The notes below the pieces were generated by a model, which was not told where the DNA came from, made no database searches, and worked only from the letters and a program-made list of their open reading frames with translations. The position numbers and the translations under genes were made by a program. Below are positions 24,407-32,361 of a DNA stretch of 46,389 nt, piece by piece (positions within the stretch are counted from its first letter, which is position 1; the number at the start of each line of letters is the position of its first letter). Source of the DNA: Bacteroidales bacterium (GTDB lineage Bacteria > Bacteroidota > Bacteroidia > Bacteroidales > UBA3824); NCBI GenBank assembly GCA_017544805.1, contig JAFYDK010000059.1:1-46389 (forward strand), read 5' to 3'.

Positions 24407-26686
24407 TTAATTTTTGATTATAGTCATATTTGCCGCTGCATATTTGAGCAGTAAATTTTTTCTGCCGACACTCATAAAATCAACAGAAATTGTCGTATCA
24501 TTGCCAGTTTTGTTGACAGAGGCTATTTTACCGCGTCCAAATTTATCATGTTGAACCTCAACGCCTTCTTTAAAAAGACTTTCGTCCGTTTTAGGTTTTC
24601 CGAGATTGCCGAAACGGAAAGAAGAAAGTTTTTTTAGATTTTTTTCTTCCGCAATTTTCGTCAGCGAATTAGGATGACGTTTCATAGAAAACGGATGATC
24701 AGAGGCTTGAAACATAGATTCTCCGCCGATTCCGTAATCCAAATAACGGCTGTCAATCTCCTTTATAAACCGTGAAGGCGATGCCGGTGTTAATTGCCCC
24801 CATTTATAACGCATTCTGGCAAAAGAAACGGTAAGTTTTTTTTGAGCTCGTGTTACCGCCACGTAAAAAAGTCTGCGTTCCTCCTCCAAATCCTTGTTTG
24901 ACATCACTGACCTTGCCGAAGGAAACAACCCCTCCTCTACTCCTGCCAAATAAACGTTCTTAAATTCCAAACCTTTTGAAGAGTGAATCGTTAAAAGCGA
25001 AACCTTATTGAAATCGCCTTTGTCCTCATCAGCATCTGTCATAAGTGAAACATCGTCAAGATATTGCGCTAACAATAATTCCTGACCACTATCGTTTTTA
25101 TGAGCCTCACACATGGCTTTGATACCGTTCAAAAGTTCTTGTATATTCTCGTAACGGGACTGACCTTCCGGTGTTTTGTCCGCGCTCAAATCCTGCAAAA
25201 TTCCTGATTCTGAGGCAATTTTCATCGCCGCTTGATAAGCATTAGAGGTCAATGAAAAATTATGAAACGAAAAAACTAATTTCATAAAACCCGCAACAGC
25301 ATTCAACGTTCTCGGCGAAATCTTAGAATCAAACTGAGAAATCTGTGCCACAGTGTTCCAAATACTCAAACCATTTTGAGTTGAAATCGCAGAAATTTTT
25401 TCCATCGTCGTATCACCGATTCCGCGTTTGGGATAATTAACAACCCTTAAAAACGCCTCATCATCGTTTCCGTTTACGGCAAGTCTTAAATACGAAATCA
25501 AATCTTTGACCTCTTTGCGCTGATAAAACGATAACCCACCGTAAATTTTGTACGGAATAGAACGTTTCATAAGCGATTCTTCAAGTATTCTTGACTGCGC
25601 ATTAGTACGGTAAAGTATCGCAAAATCAGCATAACCGTCTGCCTGACCGTCTGAAATTTTTTTCAAAATGTCAGCGGCAATATTAAACCCTTCCTCATTG
25701 TCTGCTGCGTTTTCCATAACACGGATTTTATCACCGGTTTCGTTTTCGGAAAAAGAATTCTTTTTCATCTGACGCGAATTGCAAGCAATAACCGTATTAG
25801 CAGCATTAACAATAGTTTGAGTACTACGGTAGTTTTGTTCAAGTTTAAAAATCTGAGCCTCTTTATAATCTTTTTTGAAATTCAGAATGTTTTCTATCTG
25901 CGCACCACGAAACGAGTAAATACTTTGAGCATCGTCGCCAACCACAAAAACATGCCGATGAACATTTGCCAAGGCTTTAACAATATTGTACTGAACAGAA
26001 TTAGTATCCTGATACTCATCAACCAAAATATATCTGAACTTTCCGGCATATTTTTGGACAACATCAGGATTGTTTCTAAATAAAATCTGCGTTTGCAACA
26101 ATAAATCGTCAAAATCCATAGCATTAGCGGATTTACATTTTTTGACGTAGATTTTATAAATCTTCGCAATAAGGGGTTTTTGAGCGTTGCAATCGTCAGC
26201 GTAATAAGGACTTGTTTCGTATTCATCGGAGGTAACAAGTCCGTTTTTAGCGGTTGTAATGCGGTTGTAAACCTCGTTTACGGGATATTTTTTATCATCA
26301 AGTTTTAAGTCCTTGACAATGCCTTTAACAAGTTTTTTAGCATCCTCGGCATCATAAATCGTAAAATTCGGTTTATATTCCGTTTTAGAGATTTCCATTC
26401 TGAGGATTTTCAAAAAAATGGAGTGAAAGGTTCCCATCCAAAGCGAAGCGGATTTTTCTTCGCCGATTTTTTGAGCGATTCTTTCCTTCATTTCCCTTGC
26501 CGCTTTGTTAGTAAAAGTGATTGCAAGAATATTCCAGGGCTGATAACCGTTTTCCAAAAGGTGCATAATTTTGTAAGTGAGCACCCTTGTTTTGCCCGAA
26601 CCTGCACCAGCTATTACCAAAGCCGGTCCGTCAATATATTCTACAGCCGCTCTTTGCGGCTCGTTCAATTCGTCCAAATATGACAT
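24407..26686 (-). CDS. UvrD/PcrA-type superfamily 1 DNA helicase
   Basis: 759 residues. ATP-dependent 3'-5' helicase used in nucleotide excision and mismatch repair and in clearing recombinase filaments. Motifs in order: Q-motif LNEPQRAAV, Walker A AGAGSGKT (26-33), motif Ia ITFTNKAAREMKER, motif II ILVDEYQDTN, motif III GDDAQSIYSFRGA, motif IV LEQNYRST, motif V LLTIHSSKGLEFKNV and motif VI FYVAVTRAQKKL. The C-terminus has the Tudor-like VQHDKFGRGKIASV segment typical of PcrA/UvrD. Full length. It follows mreD on the same strand after 97 bases, a position where pbp2 and rodA are often found in related genomes. Confidence 0.95.
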   Translation of the reverse strand: MSYLDELNEPQRAAVEYIDGPALVIAGAGSGKTRVLTYKIMHLLENGYQPWNILAITFTNKAAREMKERIAQKIGEEKSASLWMGTFHSIFLKILRMEISKTEYKPNFTIYDAEDAKKLVKGIVKDLKLDDKKYPVNEVYNRITTAKNGLVTSDEYETSPYYADDCNAQKPLIAKIYKIYVKKCKSANAMDFDDLLLQTQILFRNNPDVVQKYAGKFRYILVDEYQDTNSVQYNIVKALANVHRHVFVVGDDAQSIYSFRGAQIENILNFKKDYKEAQIFKLEQNYRSTQTIVNAANTVIACNSRQMKKNSFSENETGDKIRVMENAADNEEGFNIAADILKKISDGQADGYADFAILYRTNAQSRILEESLMKRSIPYKIYGGLSFYQRKEVKDLISYLRLAVNGNDDEAFLRVVNYPKRGIGDTTMEKISAISTQNGLSIWNTVAQISQFDSKISPRTLNAVAGFMKLVFSFHNFSLTSNAYQAAMKIASESGILQDLSADKTPEGQSRYENIQELLNGIKAMCEAHKNDSGQELLLAQYLDDVSLMTDADEDKGDFNKVSLLTIHSSKGLEFKNVYLAGVEEGLFPSARSVMSNKDLEEERRLFYVAVTRAQKKLTVSFARMRYKWGQLTPASPSRFIKEIDSRYLDYGIGGESMFQASDHPFSMKRHPNSLTKIAEEKNLKKLSSFRFGNLGKPKTDESLFKEGVEVQHDKFGRGKIASVNKTGNDTTISVDFMSVGRKNLLLKYAAANMTIIKN

Positions 26687-26783
26687 TTTATAAAAATTCT
26701 TTCATTTTGATAATACGGATAAAACGAAAAAAAGTTCGCTAAAAACCGTATAAAATTATGACATTTTTCTTTGATAAGATAAA

Positions 26784-27296
26784 TTACTTTCGATATGCAA
26801 TGTACTGTGCAAAAATAACGAAAACTTCTGTACAAATACTCGTAAAAATAATTTTCAACAAAGTACGCAAAAAGTTTTCAAAACCGAAAGCATCCAACAT
26901 AAAATACGCTGCATGATGAACAACTATCAACGGAACGGAATAACTCAAAAACCAACTGAAACCCATTTCCATCAAATAAGGATGCGTTCCGTTTTCGTAA
27001 CCGTCCCTCGGAGCTATAATATCAAGGACTTTTATCCTCAAAAACGCTGTAACAACCGAAGCAGCAGAATTCAGCCCCGGTGTATCACAAAAAATATCAA
27101 CAGAATATCCCAAAATAAAACCAAAAACCAACTGAAGCCAAAGAGGGACTTCGTATGGCACTACAAGGATAAAAAGCACATAAAACAAAGGTGTAATACC
27201 AAGCGAACTGATATTAATATTATTAAACACCATTATCTGTGCAAGTACAAGCACAATGTATGTCAGTAATATTTTAGAATATGCTCTGATGTCCAT
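26784..27296 (-). CDS. mreD: Rod shape-determining membrane protein MreD
   Basis: 170 residues, mostly hydrophobic with about five membrane helices (roughly 8-28, 33-50, 52-72, 105-130, 140-165). The small charged loop YSVDIFCDTPGLNSAASVV is typical of MreD. It is part of the elongasome that connects MreB filaments to the peptidoglycan machinery. The ATG follows the mreC stop with no gap (TAAATG), indicating translational coupling. Identification rests on hydropathy, size and the mreB-mreC-mreD order, since MreD sequences diverge strongly. No pbp2 or rodA follows. Confidence 0.9.
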   Translation of the reverse strand: MDIRAYSKILLTYIVLVLAQIMVFNNINISSLGITPLFYVLFILVVPYEVPLWLQLVFGFILGYSVDIFCDTPGLNSAASVVTAFLRIKVLDIIAPRDGYENGTHPYLMEMGFSWFLSYSVPLIVVHHAAYFMLDAFGFENFLRTLLKIIFTSICTEVFVIFAQYIAYRK

Positions 27297-28133
27297 TTAT
27301 TGCACAAATTTGTTTTCAAGACTTTCAAGATTGAGTTGTTCGTCTTGCATAAGATTTTCGATAATAAAAACGTTAGAAACGCATTTCATATCTGTCAAAA
27401 GTTTGACATTGATTTTATAGAAATTGTCTTCGGTATTTTTTTCAAAACTTTCGATTGTAGCAATTGGTATGCCGGGCGGAAAAATCGACGAATAACCACT
27501 CGTTACAACCGTATCCCCTTGATGAAGTTCCACATGATTAGGAATTTCATTAAGTACGGCTTTGCGATAATCCTCACCGAGCCAAATTATAGAACCGTAA
27601 AAATCGTTTGTTTTAAGTTTTGCAGAAATACCAATTTTGCGGTTTAAGAGCGAAATAGCCGAAGCATAATGCTCGCTCACAGCAACAATAACGCCTACAA
27701 CACCCGAAGCCGAAATAACTGCCATATCCTCTCTCACACCGTTAGCACTGCCTTGATCAAGGGTTATAAAATTGTTTTGCCTTGATACTGAGTTCTTTAC
27801 CACGGAAGCGGTTATGTACCTGTATTTCAGTTTTCCCAAAGTGTCAAGCTTGTCATGAAACCTTGCCGTATCTATTATGTAGGAACTACTTGAGTTGCTT
27901 CTGATTTTAGACAACTGCCTCATAAGGGAAGCGTTTTCCTCCCTTAGATAAAAATATCCAACATAACGCCACGTCAAATCATAAACATGCCCTGCGATAT
28001 AATTTGCCGAAGTATTGAAAACTGAGTTTCTCCTGACATCACCTCCTATGAGCGAGGTCAAAGAAATTGCCTCCAACACAACAAATATCAACAAGATATG
28101 TATTCTCTTGAGAAAATTCAGCAGACTGTCCAT
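27297..28133 (-). CDS. mreC: Rod shape-determining protein MreC
   Basis: 278 residues from the ATG at 28133 (MDSLLNFLKRIHILLIFVVL). There is one N-terminal membrane anchor (11-28), then a short coiled coil (REENASLMRQLSKIRSN) and the periplasmic double beta-barrel domain. The latter contains NNFITLDQGSANGVREDMAV, GVVGVIVAVSEHYASAISLL and HQGDTVVTSGYSSIFPPGIP, all typical MreC segments. A further 27 in-frame codons upstream begin with TTG and run through a palindrome, so they are not used. It scaffolds penicillin-binding proteins in the elongasome. It is separated from mreB by 111 bases containing a strong hairpin and is fused in translation order to mreD. Confidence 0.93.
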   Translation of the reverse strand: MDSLLNFLKRIHILLIFVVLEAISLTSLIGGDVRRNSVFNTSANYIAGHVYDLTWRYVGYFYLREENASLMRQLSKIRSNSSSSYIIDTARFHDKLDTLGKLKYRYITASVVKNSVSRQNNFITLDQGSANGVREDMAVISASGVVGVIVAVSEHYASAISLLNRKIGISAKLKTNDFYGSIIWLGEDYRKAVLNEIPNHVELHQGDTVVTSGYSSIFPPGIPIATIESFEKNTEDNFYKINVKLLTDMKCVSNVFIIENLMQDEQLNLESLENKFVQ

Positions 28134-28154
28134 TCCAAAAATAAACCACAAAAA

Positions 28155-28228
28155 CCGTTTTCCGTTGTCTTTTCCACGAAAAAGGATTTTTTCTCCTTTC
28201 TCTAAAAAAAACAAACAACGGAAAACGG
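28155..28228 (-). promoter_or_regulatory. Hairpin between mreB and mreC (attenuator-like)
   Basis: CCGTTTTCCGTTG (28155-28167) and CAACGGAAAACGG (28216-28228) form a perfect 13-bp stem with a 48-base loop that holds a smaller AAAGGA/TCCTTT stem. On the minus strand the stem is followed directly by a T-rich run, then mreC starts 22 bases later. This could partly terminate transcription after mreB and so lower mreCD relative to mreB, or stabilise the mreB mRNA. Confidence 0.6.
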
Positions 28229-28244
28229 CAGGTTAAAATCTTTA

Positions 28245-29267
28245 TTATTTCAATAAGAACGGGAATTTGTCCACGTTTTTCAAAGCAATACCCGTACCCC
28301 TTGCAACTGCGTGCAACGGGTCTTCCGATACTTTAACAGGGAGATTAGTTTTTTCTGCCAACCTCTTGTCAAGACCTCTGAGCAATGCTCCGCCACCTGT
28401 CAAATGGATACCGTTTTTGAAAATATCAGCATAAAGCTCCGGCGGTGTTTGTTCCAAAACATTAAGAATTGCCGCTTCTATTTTACCGATTGATTTGTCC
28501 AAACAATGCGCAATTTCCTGATAAGAAATCGGAATTTCGACAGGCAAAGCAGTCATTTGATGAGGACCTCTTACCATATAATCAGCCGGCGGATCTTCCA
28601 AATCGGTGATTGCCGAGCCTACGTTGATTTTAATAGCCTCAGCCGTGCGGTCAAACACTTTAATATTATGCTGATGACGCATATACTCCATAATGTCTTC
28701 GGTGAAATCATCACCCGCAATTCTGATACTTCTGTTGCAGACAATACCACCCAAAGAGATAACGGCAATTTCAGTTGTACCACCGCCTATATCAACAATC
28801 ATGTTGCCCTCAGGTGCCTCAACATCAATACCGATACCAAGAGCAGCAGCCATCGGCTCAAAAATCATCCACACTTCTCTCGCCCCAGCGTGTTCGGCTG
28901 AGTCCCTTACAGCACGCCGCTCAACCTCAGTAGAGCCGGAAGGTATGCCAACTACGATTTTAATCGCCGGATTAAAAAGCATTTTCTTACGATTTCCCAT
29001 CTTAATCATGCCTCTAATCATCATCTCGGCAGCCCTAAAGTCTGCAATAACTCCGTCCCTCAAAGGACGAATCGTCCTGATATTTTCGTGCGTTTTACCG
29101 TGCAGGAGTTGTGCTTTCATGCCGATAGCAATAGTTTTTTCAGTAGTGTGATCTAATGCAACGATACTCGGCTCGTCTACTACAATGCGGTCATGCATTA
29201 TAATAACGGTATTCGCCGTACCGAGATCCATCGCTAATTCCTGTGTCAGAAATGAAAATAATCCCAT
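28245..29267 (-). CDS. mreB: Rod shape-determining actin homologue MreB
   Basis: 340 residues, standard length. Actin-fold ATPase that forms membrane-associated filaments guiding lateral cell-wall synthesis. Signatures: DLGTANTVI (phosphate 1), GIPSGSTEVERRAV, MIVDIGGGTTEIAVI (phosphate 2), KINVGSAI, GIHLTGGGALLRGLD (adenosine motif) and a short C-terminal membrane-binding tail. The N-terminal MGLFSFLTQELAMD is an amphipathic-helix type start. It heads the mreBCD unit, with a leader of about 95 bases containing a small hairpin. hisS lies upstream on the same strand but mreB has its own -7 element. Confidence 0.96.
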   Translation of the reverse strand: MGLFSFLTQELAMDLGTANTVIIMHDRIVVDEPSIVALDHTTEKTIAIGMKAQLLHGKTHENIRTIRPLRDGVIADFRAAEMMIRGMIKMGNRKKMLFNPAIKIVVGIPSGSTEVERRAVRDSAEHAGAREVWMIFEPMAAALGIGIDVEAPEGNMIVDIGGGTTEIAVISLGGIVCNRSIRIAGDDFTEDIMEYMRHQHNIKVFDRTAEAIKINVGSAITDLEDPPADYMVRGPHQMTALPVEIPISYQEIAHCLDKSIGKIEAAILNVLEQTPPELYADIFKNGIHLTGGGALLRGLDKRLAEKTNLPVKVSEDPLHAVARGTGIALKNVDKFPFLLK

Positions 29268-29322
29268 TCTTTAAATTCTTTTTCAATGTTGTCAATCACA
29301 TAAAAGATTTTGGTGTTTTTGG

Positions 29323-29345
29323 CTTGATTTTTGTATTAAATCAAG
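29323..29345 (-). promoter_or_regulatory. Hairpin in the mreB 5' leader
   Basis: CTTGATTT (29323-29330) pairs perfectly with AAATCAAG (29338-29345) across a 7-base loop. It lies between the mreB -7 element and the ATG, so it would be transcribed at the 5' end. No T-run follows on the minus strand. Confidence 0.45.
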
Positions 29346-29367
29346 TTTATACTTCCCTTATGCGTTG

Positions 29368-29375
29368 CAAATATA
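29368..29375 (-). promoter_or_regulatory. -7 promoter element for mreBCD
   Basis: TATATTTG on the minus strand, a full TAnnTTTG match, about 100 bases before the mreB ATG. Confidence 0.55.
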
Positions 29376-29425
29376 AAATATTTTTTTATCAAATGCTCTA
29401 ATTTTTTGAAGTTTTTTTTATTTTT

Positions 29426-30982
29426 TTACTCCGAAAGCATTTTTTTGATTTCAAAAGCCAAGTTTTCAAGACTTATTTCCGTCTGAACTTTAGATTTCCA
29501 CTCATTTTTGTCGGTAATTTTTTCGGCAAGGATTTTTCCGAGTTTAAGATTTTTGACCGTAGCCACACCTTTTGCCGCTTCATCACCACCGATTATCACC
29601 GCTAAAGTGCAATTATTTTTGTCAGCATACGACATTTGGTGTTTCAAACCGCGTTTTGCTCCGTAATAAATTTCGGTGTTGATACCTGCAAGACGAAGCT
29701 GCATTGCCGTTTTTTGATAAAGCGGCATCAAAGCATCGTCAAAAACGATAATTATAACCGGTCCGTCAATTTGCTTAGGCATTTGATTTGTCAGCGTTAA
29801 TAATTCTGCCAAACGGTCAACACCGATTGATGCACCCGTTGCGGGAACTTTTACACCGAGAAGATTTTCTACCAAACCGTCATAACGTCCACCGCCACAA
29901 ATACTTCCGACTTTTCTTTTCCTGCCTTTTTCGTCGGTATAATATTCCAAGGATTCAACCTCGTAAATCGGTCCCGTATAATATCCCAAACCCCTTACCA
30001 TTGAAGGATCAAGAATTGCAACCTCTTCGCTAAAACCGAGAGTTTCAAGAATTCCGTCAATTTTTTCCAACTCTTGAACACCTTCTTTATAAATGTCGTT
30101 TTCAAAAGCAGGTTTGCTTTTGAGTTTTTCGATTGTAGCCTTACGAGCTGAGTGTTGCTCAAAATCTTTTATAAAATTGACAATCAATGCGATATTTTCG
30201 TCTTTTAATCCCAAACCCGGAATCTGAGCCTTTGAAACCTCATCAACTCTACCTTTTCCAAGTTCTTTTGCAACCTCGTCAATACCGATTTTGTCAAGTT
30301 TATCAATAATTCTCATAACGGCAGTTTCCGTATCCTTGTCGGTAATTCCGGCATGGAAAAGAAGACCGTTAACGATTTTTCTGTTATTAATTTTAATAAG
30401 GTAAGTTCCGCGTTTAAGTCCTATGTTTTCAAGGGCTTGCGAGAGAATCATACAGTTTTCAGCATCGGTTGAAACATCCTCACTGCCTACCGTATCAAAG
30501 TCCATCTGCCAAAATTCTCTAAAACGTCCCGGGTCTAATTTTGCCTCAAATCTAAAAACAGGTCCGTACTGAAACCTTCTGAAAAGATTAGTTTTGCCTT
30601 GGATTTCACCTCTTAAATGCTGTTGCCAAAGTCCCTCTGCATAAACCCTCGCAAGCGGCGCTGTTAAATCGTAACGCATTGCAAGATAATGATTTTCCAT
30701 TATGACAGAATTGTCAGGATTACGCATTTCTTTTCCTAAAGTGTCAAAAACGGGTTCTTGCTCTGGGTTTTTGAAAGAGTAAACGCCTTGCGCTACGGAA
30801 TCAGCATCAGGAAGATATTTTCCCAAACATTCTGCATATTCCAAAATAGGAGTGTCAAATCTTGCAAAACCGTAACGACGGTAAATCTCGCTTGCTTTTT
30901 CTATAATATGCTCTCTAAGAGCGTTTTGCGTAGATGTAATATCTCTGAATCCCTTTACTTTTTGGGGAACTGTTCCTCTCAT
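29426..30982 (-). CDS. hisS: Histidyl-tRNA synthetase, long divergent type
   Basis: 518 residues; attaches histidine to tRNA-His. Class II core: motif 1 around KASEIYRRYGFARFDTPILE, motif 2 RRFQYGPVFRFEAK followed by LDPGRFREFWQMDFDTVGS, the histidine-binding segment RGLGYYTGPIYEVE, SICGGGRYDGLV and motif 3 GASIGVDRLAELL. A C-terminal anticodon-binding domain covers about 410-518. The protein is much longer than the roughly 420-460 residues of most bacterial enzymes. Its motif 2 and YYTGPIYE sequences resemble the alphaproteobacterial/eukaryote-like form more than the usual bacterial RGLDYY form. That suggests old transfer or a distinct Bacteroidota lineage. It has its own promoter with both elements. 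Confidence 0.94.
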   Translation of the reverse strand: MRGTVPQKVKGFRDITSTQNALREHIIEKASEIYRRYGFARFDTPILEYAECLGKYLPDADSVAQGVYSFKNPEQEPVFDTLGKEMRNPDNSVIMENHYLAMRYDLTAPLARVYAEGLWQQHLRGEIQGKTNLFRRFQYGPVFRFEAKLDPGRFREFWQMDFDTVGSEDVSTDAENCMILSQALENIGLKRGTYLIKINNRKIVNGLLFHAGITDKDTETAVMRIIDKLDKIGIDEVAKELGKGRVDEVSKAQIPGLGLKDENIALIVNFIKDFEQHSARKATIEKLKSKPAFENDIYKEGVQELEKIDGILETLGFSEEVAILDPSMVRGLGYYTGPIYEVESLEYYTDEKGRKRKVGSICGGGRYDGLVENLLGVKVPATGASIGVDRLAELLTLTNQMPKQIDGPVIIIVFDDALMPLYQKTAMQLRLAGINTEIYYGAKRGLKHQMSYADKNNCTLAVIIGGDEAAKGVATVKNLKLGKILAEKITDKNEWKSKVQTEISLENLAFEIKKMLSE

Positions 30983-31020
30983 AACAAAAGTTTTTTTTAA
31001 AATAGAATTTTTTTAAAGCA

Positions 31021-31052
31021 CAAAATTAAGAAATTTTTTAGTTAAAACCAAA
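31021..31052 (-). promoter_or_regulatory. Promoter (-33/-7) for hisS
   Basis: Minus strand: TTTG at 31049-31052, a 20-base spacer, TAATTTTG at 31021-31028 (full match), 38 bases before the ATG. One of the best promoters in the window. Confidence 0.65.
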
Positions 31053-31082
31053 AGCGTTTATTACAAAAAAACTTAAAAAAAA

Positions 31083-31114
31083 TTTGTTAATTTCAATTTT
31101 TGTTATTTTATTTG
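31083..31114 (+). promoter_or_regulatory. Promoter (-33/-7) for the DUF4870-like gene
   Basis: TTTG at 31083-31086, a 20-base spacer, TTTATTTG at 31107-31114 (one mismatch), 46 bases before the ATG. The flanking sequence resembles the promoter at 14740. Confidence 0.5.
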
Positions 31115-31160
31115 CACTCAATTAAGAAAAAATAATGTTCAATTCAAAAAAACTAAAAAA

Positions 31161-31478
31161 ATGGAAGAGAAAGTTGTAGATTCTCAATACCAGACCAAAG
31201 GTTATCTTTGCTATCTCGGTATTTTGGTGTTAATACCATTATTGACTGTAAAAAAAGACGTTAGAGACGAATTTATTGATTGTCATATAAAACAAGGTCT
31301 CGGTTTATTAATTTTCAGCATAGTAATCGGTATCATTTTTTCATTTAGCCCATTCATAGGTCGTATACTTTATTTAGTACAATTCATTCTTATGATTTTG
31401 GGTCTTGTAAATGTATCAAAAAAGAAAATCGCTGCTTTGCCGATATTGGGAGACTTTTTTGCAAAATTGAATTTCTAA
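31161..31478 (+). CDS. Small membrane protein, DUF4870/Tic20-like
   Basis: 105 residues with three or four hydrophobic segments (about 15-30, 46-62, 65-90). A short charged loop reads KKDVRDEFIDCHIKQGLGLL, where the histidine and the helix that follows match the pattern of DUF4870/Tic20-like small membrane proteins. Function of the family in bacteria is unknown. It stands alone between divergent hisS and a bidirectional terminator. Family call is by pattern and moderate in confidence; that it is a real gene is supported by a two-element promoter and a strong terminator. Confidence 0.75.
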   Translation: MEEKVVDSQYQTKGYLCYLGILVLIPLLTVKKDVRDEFIDCHIKQGLGLLIFSIVIGIIFSFSPFIGRILYLVQFILMILGLVNVSKKKIAALPILGDFFAKLNF

Positions 31479-31501
31479 TTTAATTTAAAGTCATAAAAAA
31501 A

Positions 31502-31532
31502 GGGCGGTCATAAAGAACCGCCCCTTTTTTTT
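31502..31532. terminator. Bidirectional terminator after the DUF4870-like and DUF2752 genes
   Basis: GGGCGGT (31502-31508) and ACCGCCC (31517-31523) form a perfect stem, followed by eight T on the plus strand and preceded by seven A (T-run for the minus strand). The plus T-run overlaps the stop codon of the convergent gene. Confidence 0.85.
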
Positions 31533-31989
31533 ATAATCCTTTCATAATATTCCAATACTCGTTTAATCCGCTGAGTATAACACAGATAACAATTACATAC
31601 CAAGGAGTTTTCATAAAATAAATTTTTCTGAAATAAGTTTCTTTACCTTTGATTAAATCATAAAGCACCCAAAAAAAACTTACAATCATAAAAGCCGCAA
31701 CTATAACCGCTAAAGGGTTCATCATCAGCGCATTATAAAAATCGAAATGAAAAAACAATTTCAGTCCGCGTATCGTACCGCACGCCGGACAAGGATAACC
31801 CGTTATATTATGAAAAATACAAACGGTAAAATGTGTATGAGTTTTTAGATTCGGCGGCGTACATAACGAAAAATACAAAGCCGCTCCCGTTATCAAAAAC
31901 AGAATGGCTTTGTATTTTTGCTTTACACTGCCGGTTTTTTCCGTAACAGTTAATACTGCACGAAAAAACTCCGATAGTCTTTCGTTCAT
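31531..31989 (-). CDS. DUF2752 membrane protein
   Basis: 152 residues with about three membrane helices (27-45, 80-105, 130-147). It has the family signature GYPCPACGTIRGLKLFF followed by FDFYNALMMNPLAV, i.e. the CPxCGxTR-like motif and the NPL helix. The Cys pair suggests metal or redox function but none is established. It starts 4 bases after the TM2 gene stop, so the two form an operon, a pairing common in Bacteroidota. The stop codon is inside the shared terminator T-run. Confidence 0.85.
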   Translation of the reverse strand: MNERLSEFFRAVLTVTEKTGSVKQKYKAILFLITGAALYFSLCTPPNLKTHTHFTVCIFHNITGYPCPACGTIRGLKLFFHFDFYNALMMNPLAVIVAAFMIVSFFWVLYDLIKGKETYFRKIYFMKTPWYVIVICVILSGLNEYWNIMKGL

Positions 31990-31993
31990 TTTA

Positions 31994-32236
31994 CTAATCC
32001 TCTTTCAAAGGTCTTCCGTCTGCCATAGGCATTTGACCCTGAACGATTTTGATAATGTCTAAAATAGTCCAAATACCGCATCCGCCAAGAGTTATCAATT
32101 GTAACCACCAATTAGAATAACCCATCAACAAACGGTGAATACCGTAAACGCCTAAGAAAATAGAAACTAACAACATCGTCGTTTTTGACTGAAGTTCCTT
32201 TTGAGGAGCTCCATTCGGTTGCAATTCTTCTGCCAT
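31994..32236 (-). CDS. TM2 domain membrane protein
   Basis: 80 residues: a short polar N-terminus, helix 1 (about 22-38), the TM2 turn FLGVYGIHRLLMGY, and helix 2 with LGGCGIWTILDIIKI. A charged tail (MPMADGRPLKED) ends it. TM2 proteins are small two-helix membrane proteins of poorly known function. It is first in a two-gene unit with the DUF2752 gene and has a -7 element 41 bases upstream. Confidence 0.88.
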   Translation of the reverse strand: MAEELQPNGAPQKELQSKTTMLLVSIFLGVYGIHRLLMGYSNWWLQLITLGGCGIWTILDIIKIVQGQMPMADGRPLKED

Positions 32237-32277
32237 AAATGTAAATTTTTTAGTTAAACATTATTTGTATATCAGCA

Positions 32278-32285
32278 CAAATGTA
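32278..32285 (-). promoter_or_regulatory. -7 promoter element for TM2-DUF2752
   Basis: TACATTTG on the minus strand, a full TAnnTTTG match, 41 bases before the ATG at 32236. Confidence 0.55.
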
Positions 32286-32337
32286 AATATTATTTTTTAT
32301 TTACCAAATAAAAAACAGAAAAAAAAACAAAAATTAC

Positions 32338-32345
32338 TAATTTTG
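32338..32345 (+). promoter_or_regulatory. -7 promoter element for the MFS gene
   Basis: TAATTTTG, full TAnnTTTG match, only 16 bases before the ATG at 32362, predicting a very short leader. Confidence 0.55.
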
Positions 32346-32361
32346 CAACGCAAAAAAATTA

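Noticed and set aside
28134..28214. N-terminal extension of MreC starting at a TTG
   Set aside because: It is encoded by the mreB-mreC palindrome and places charged residues before the usual membrane anchor.
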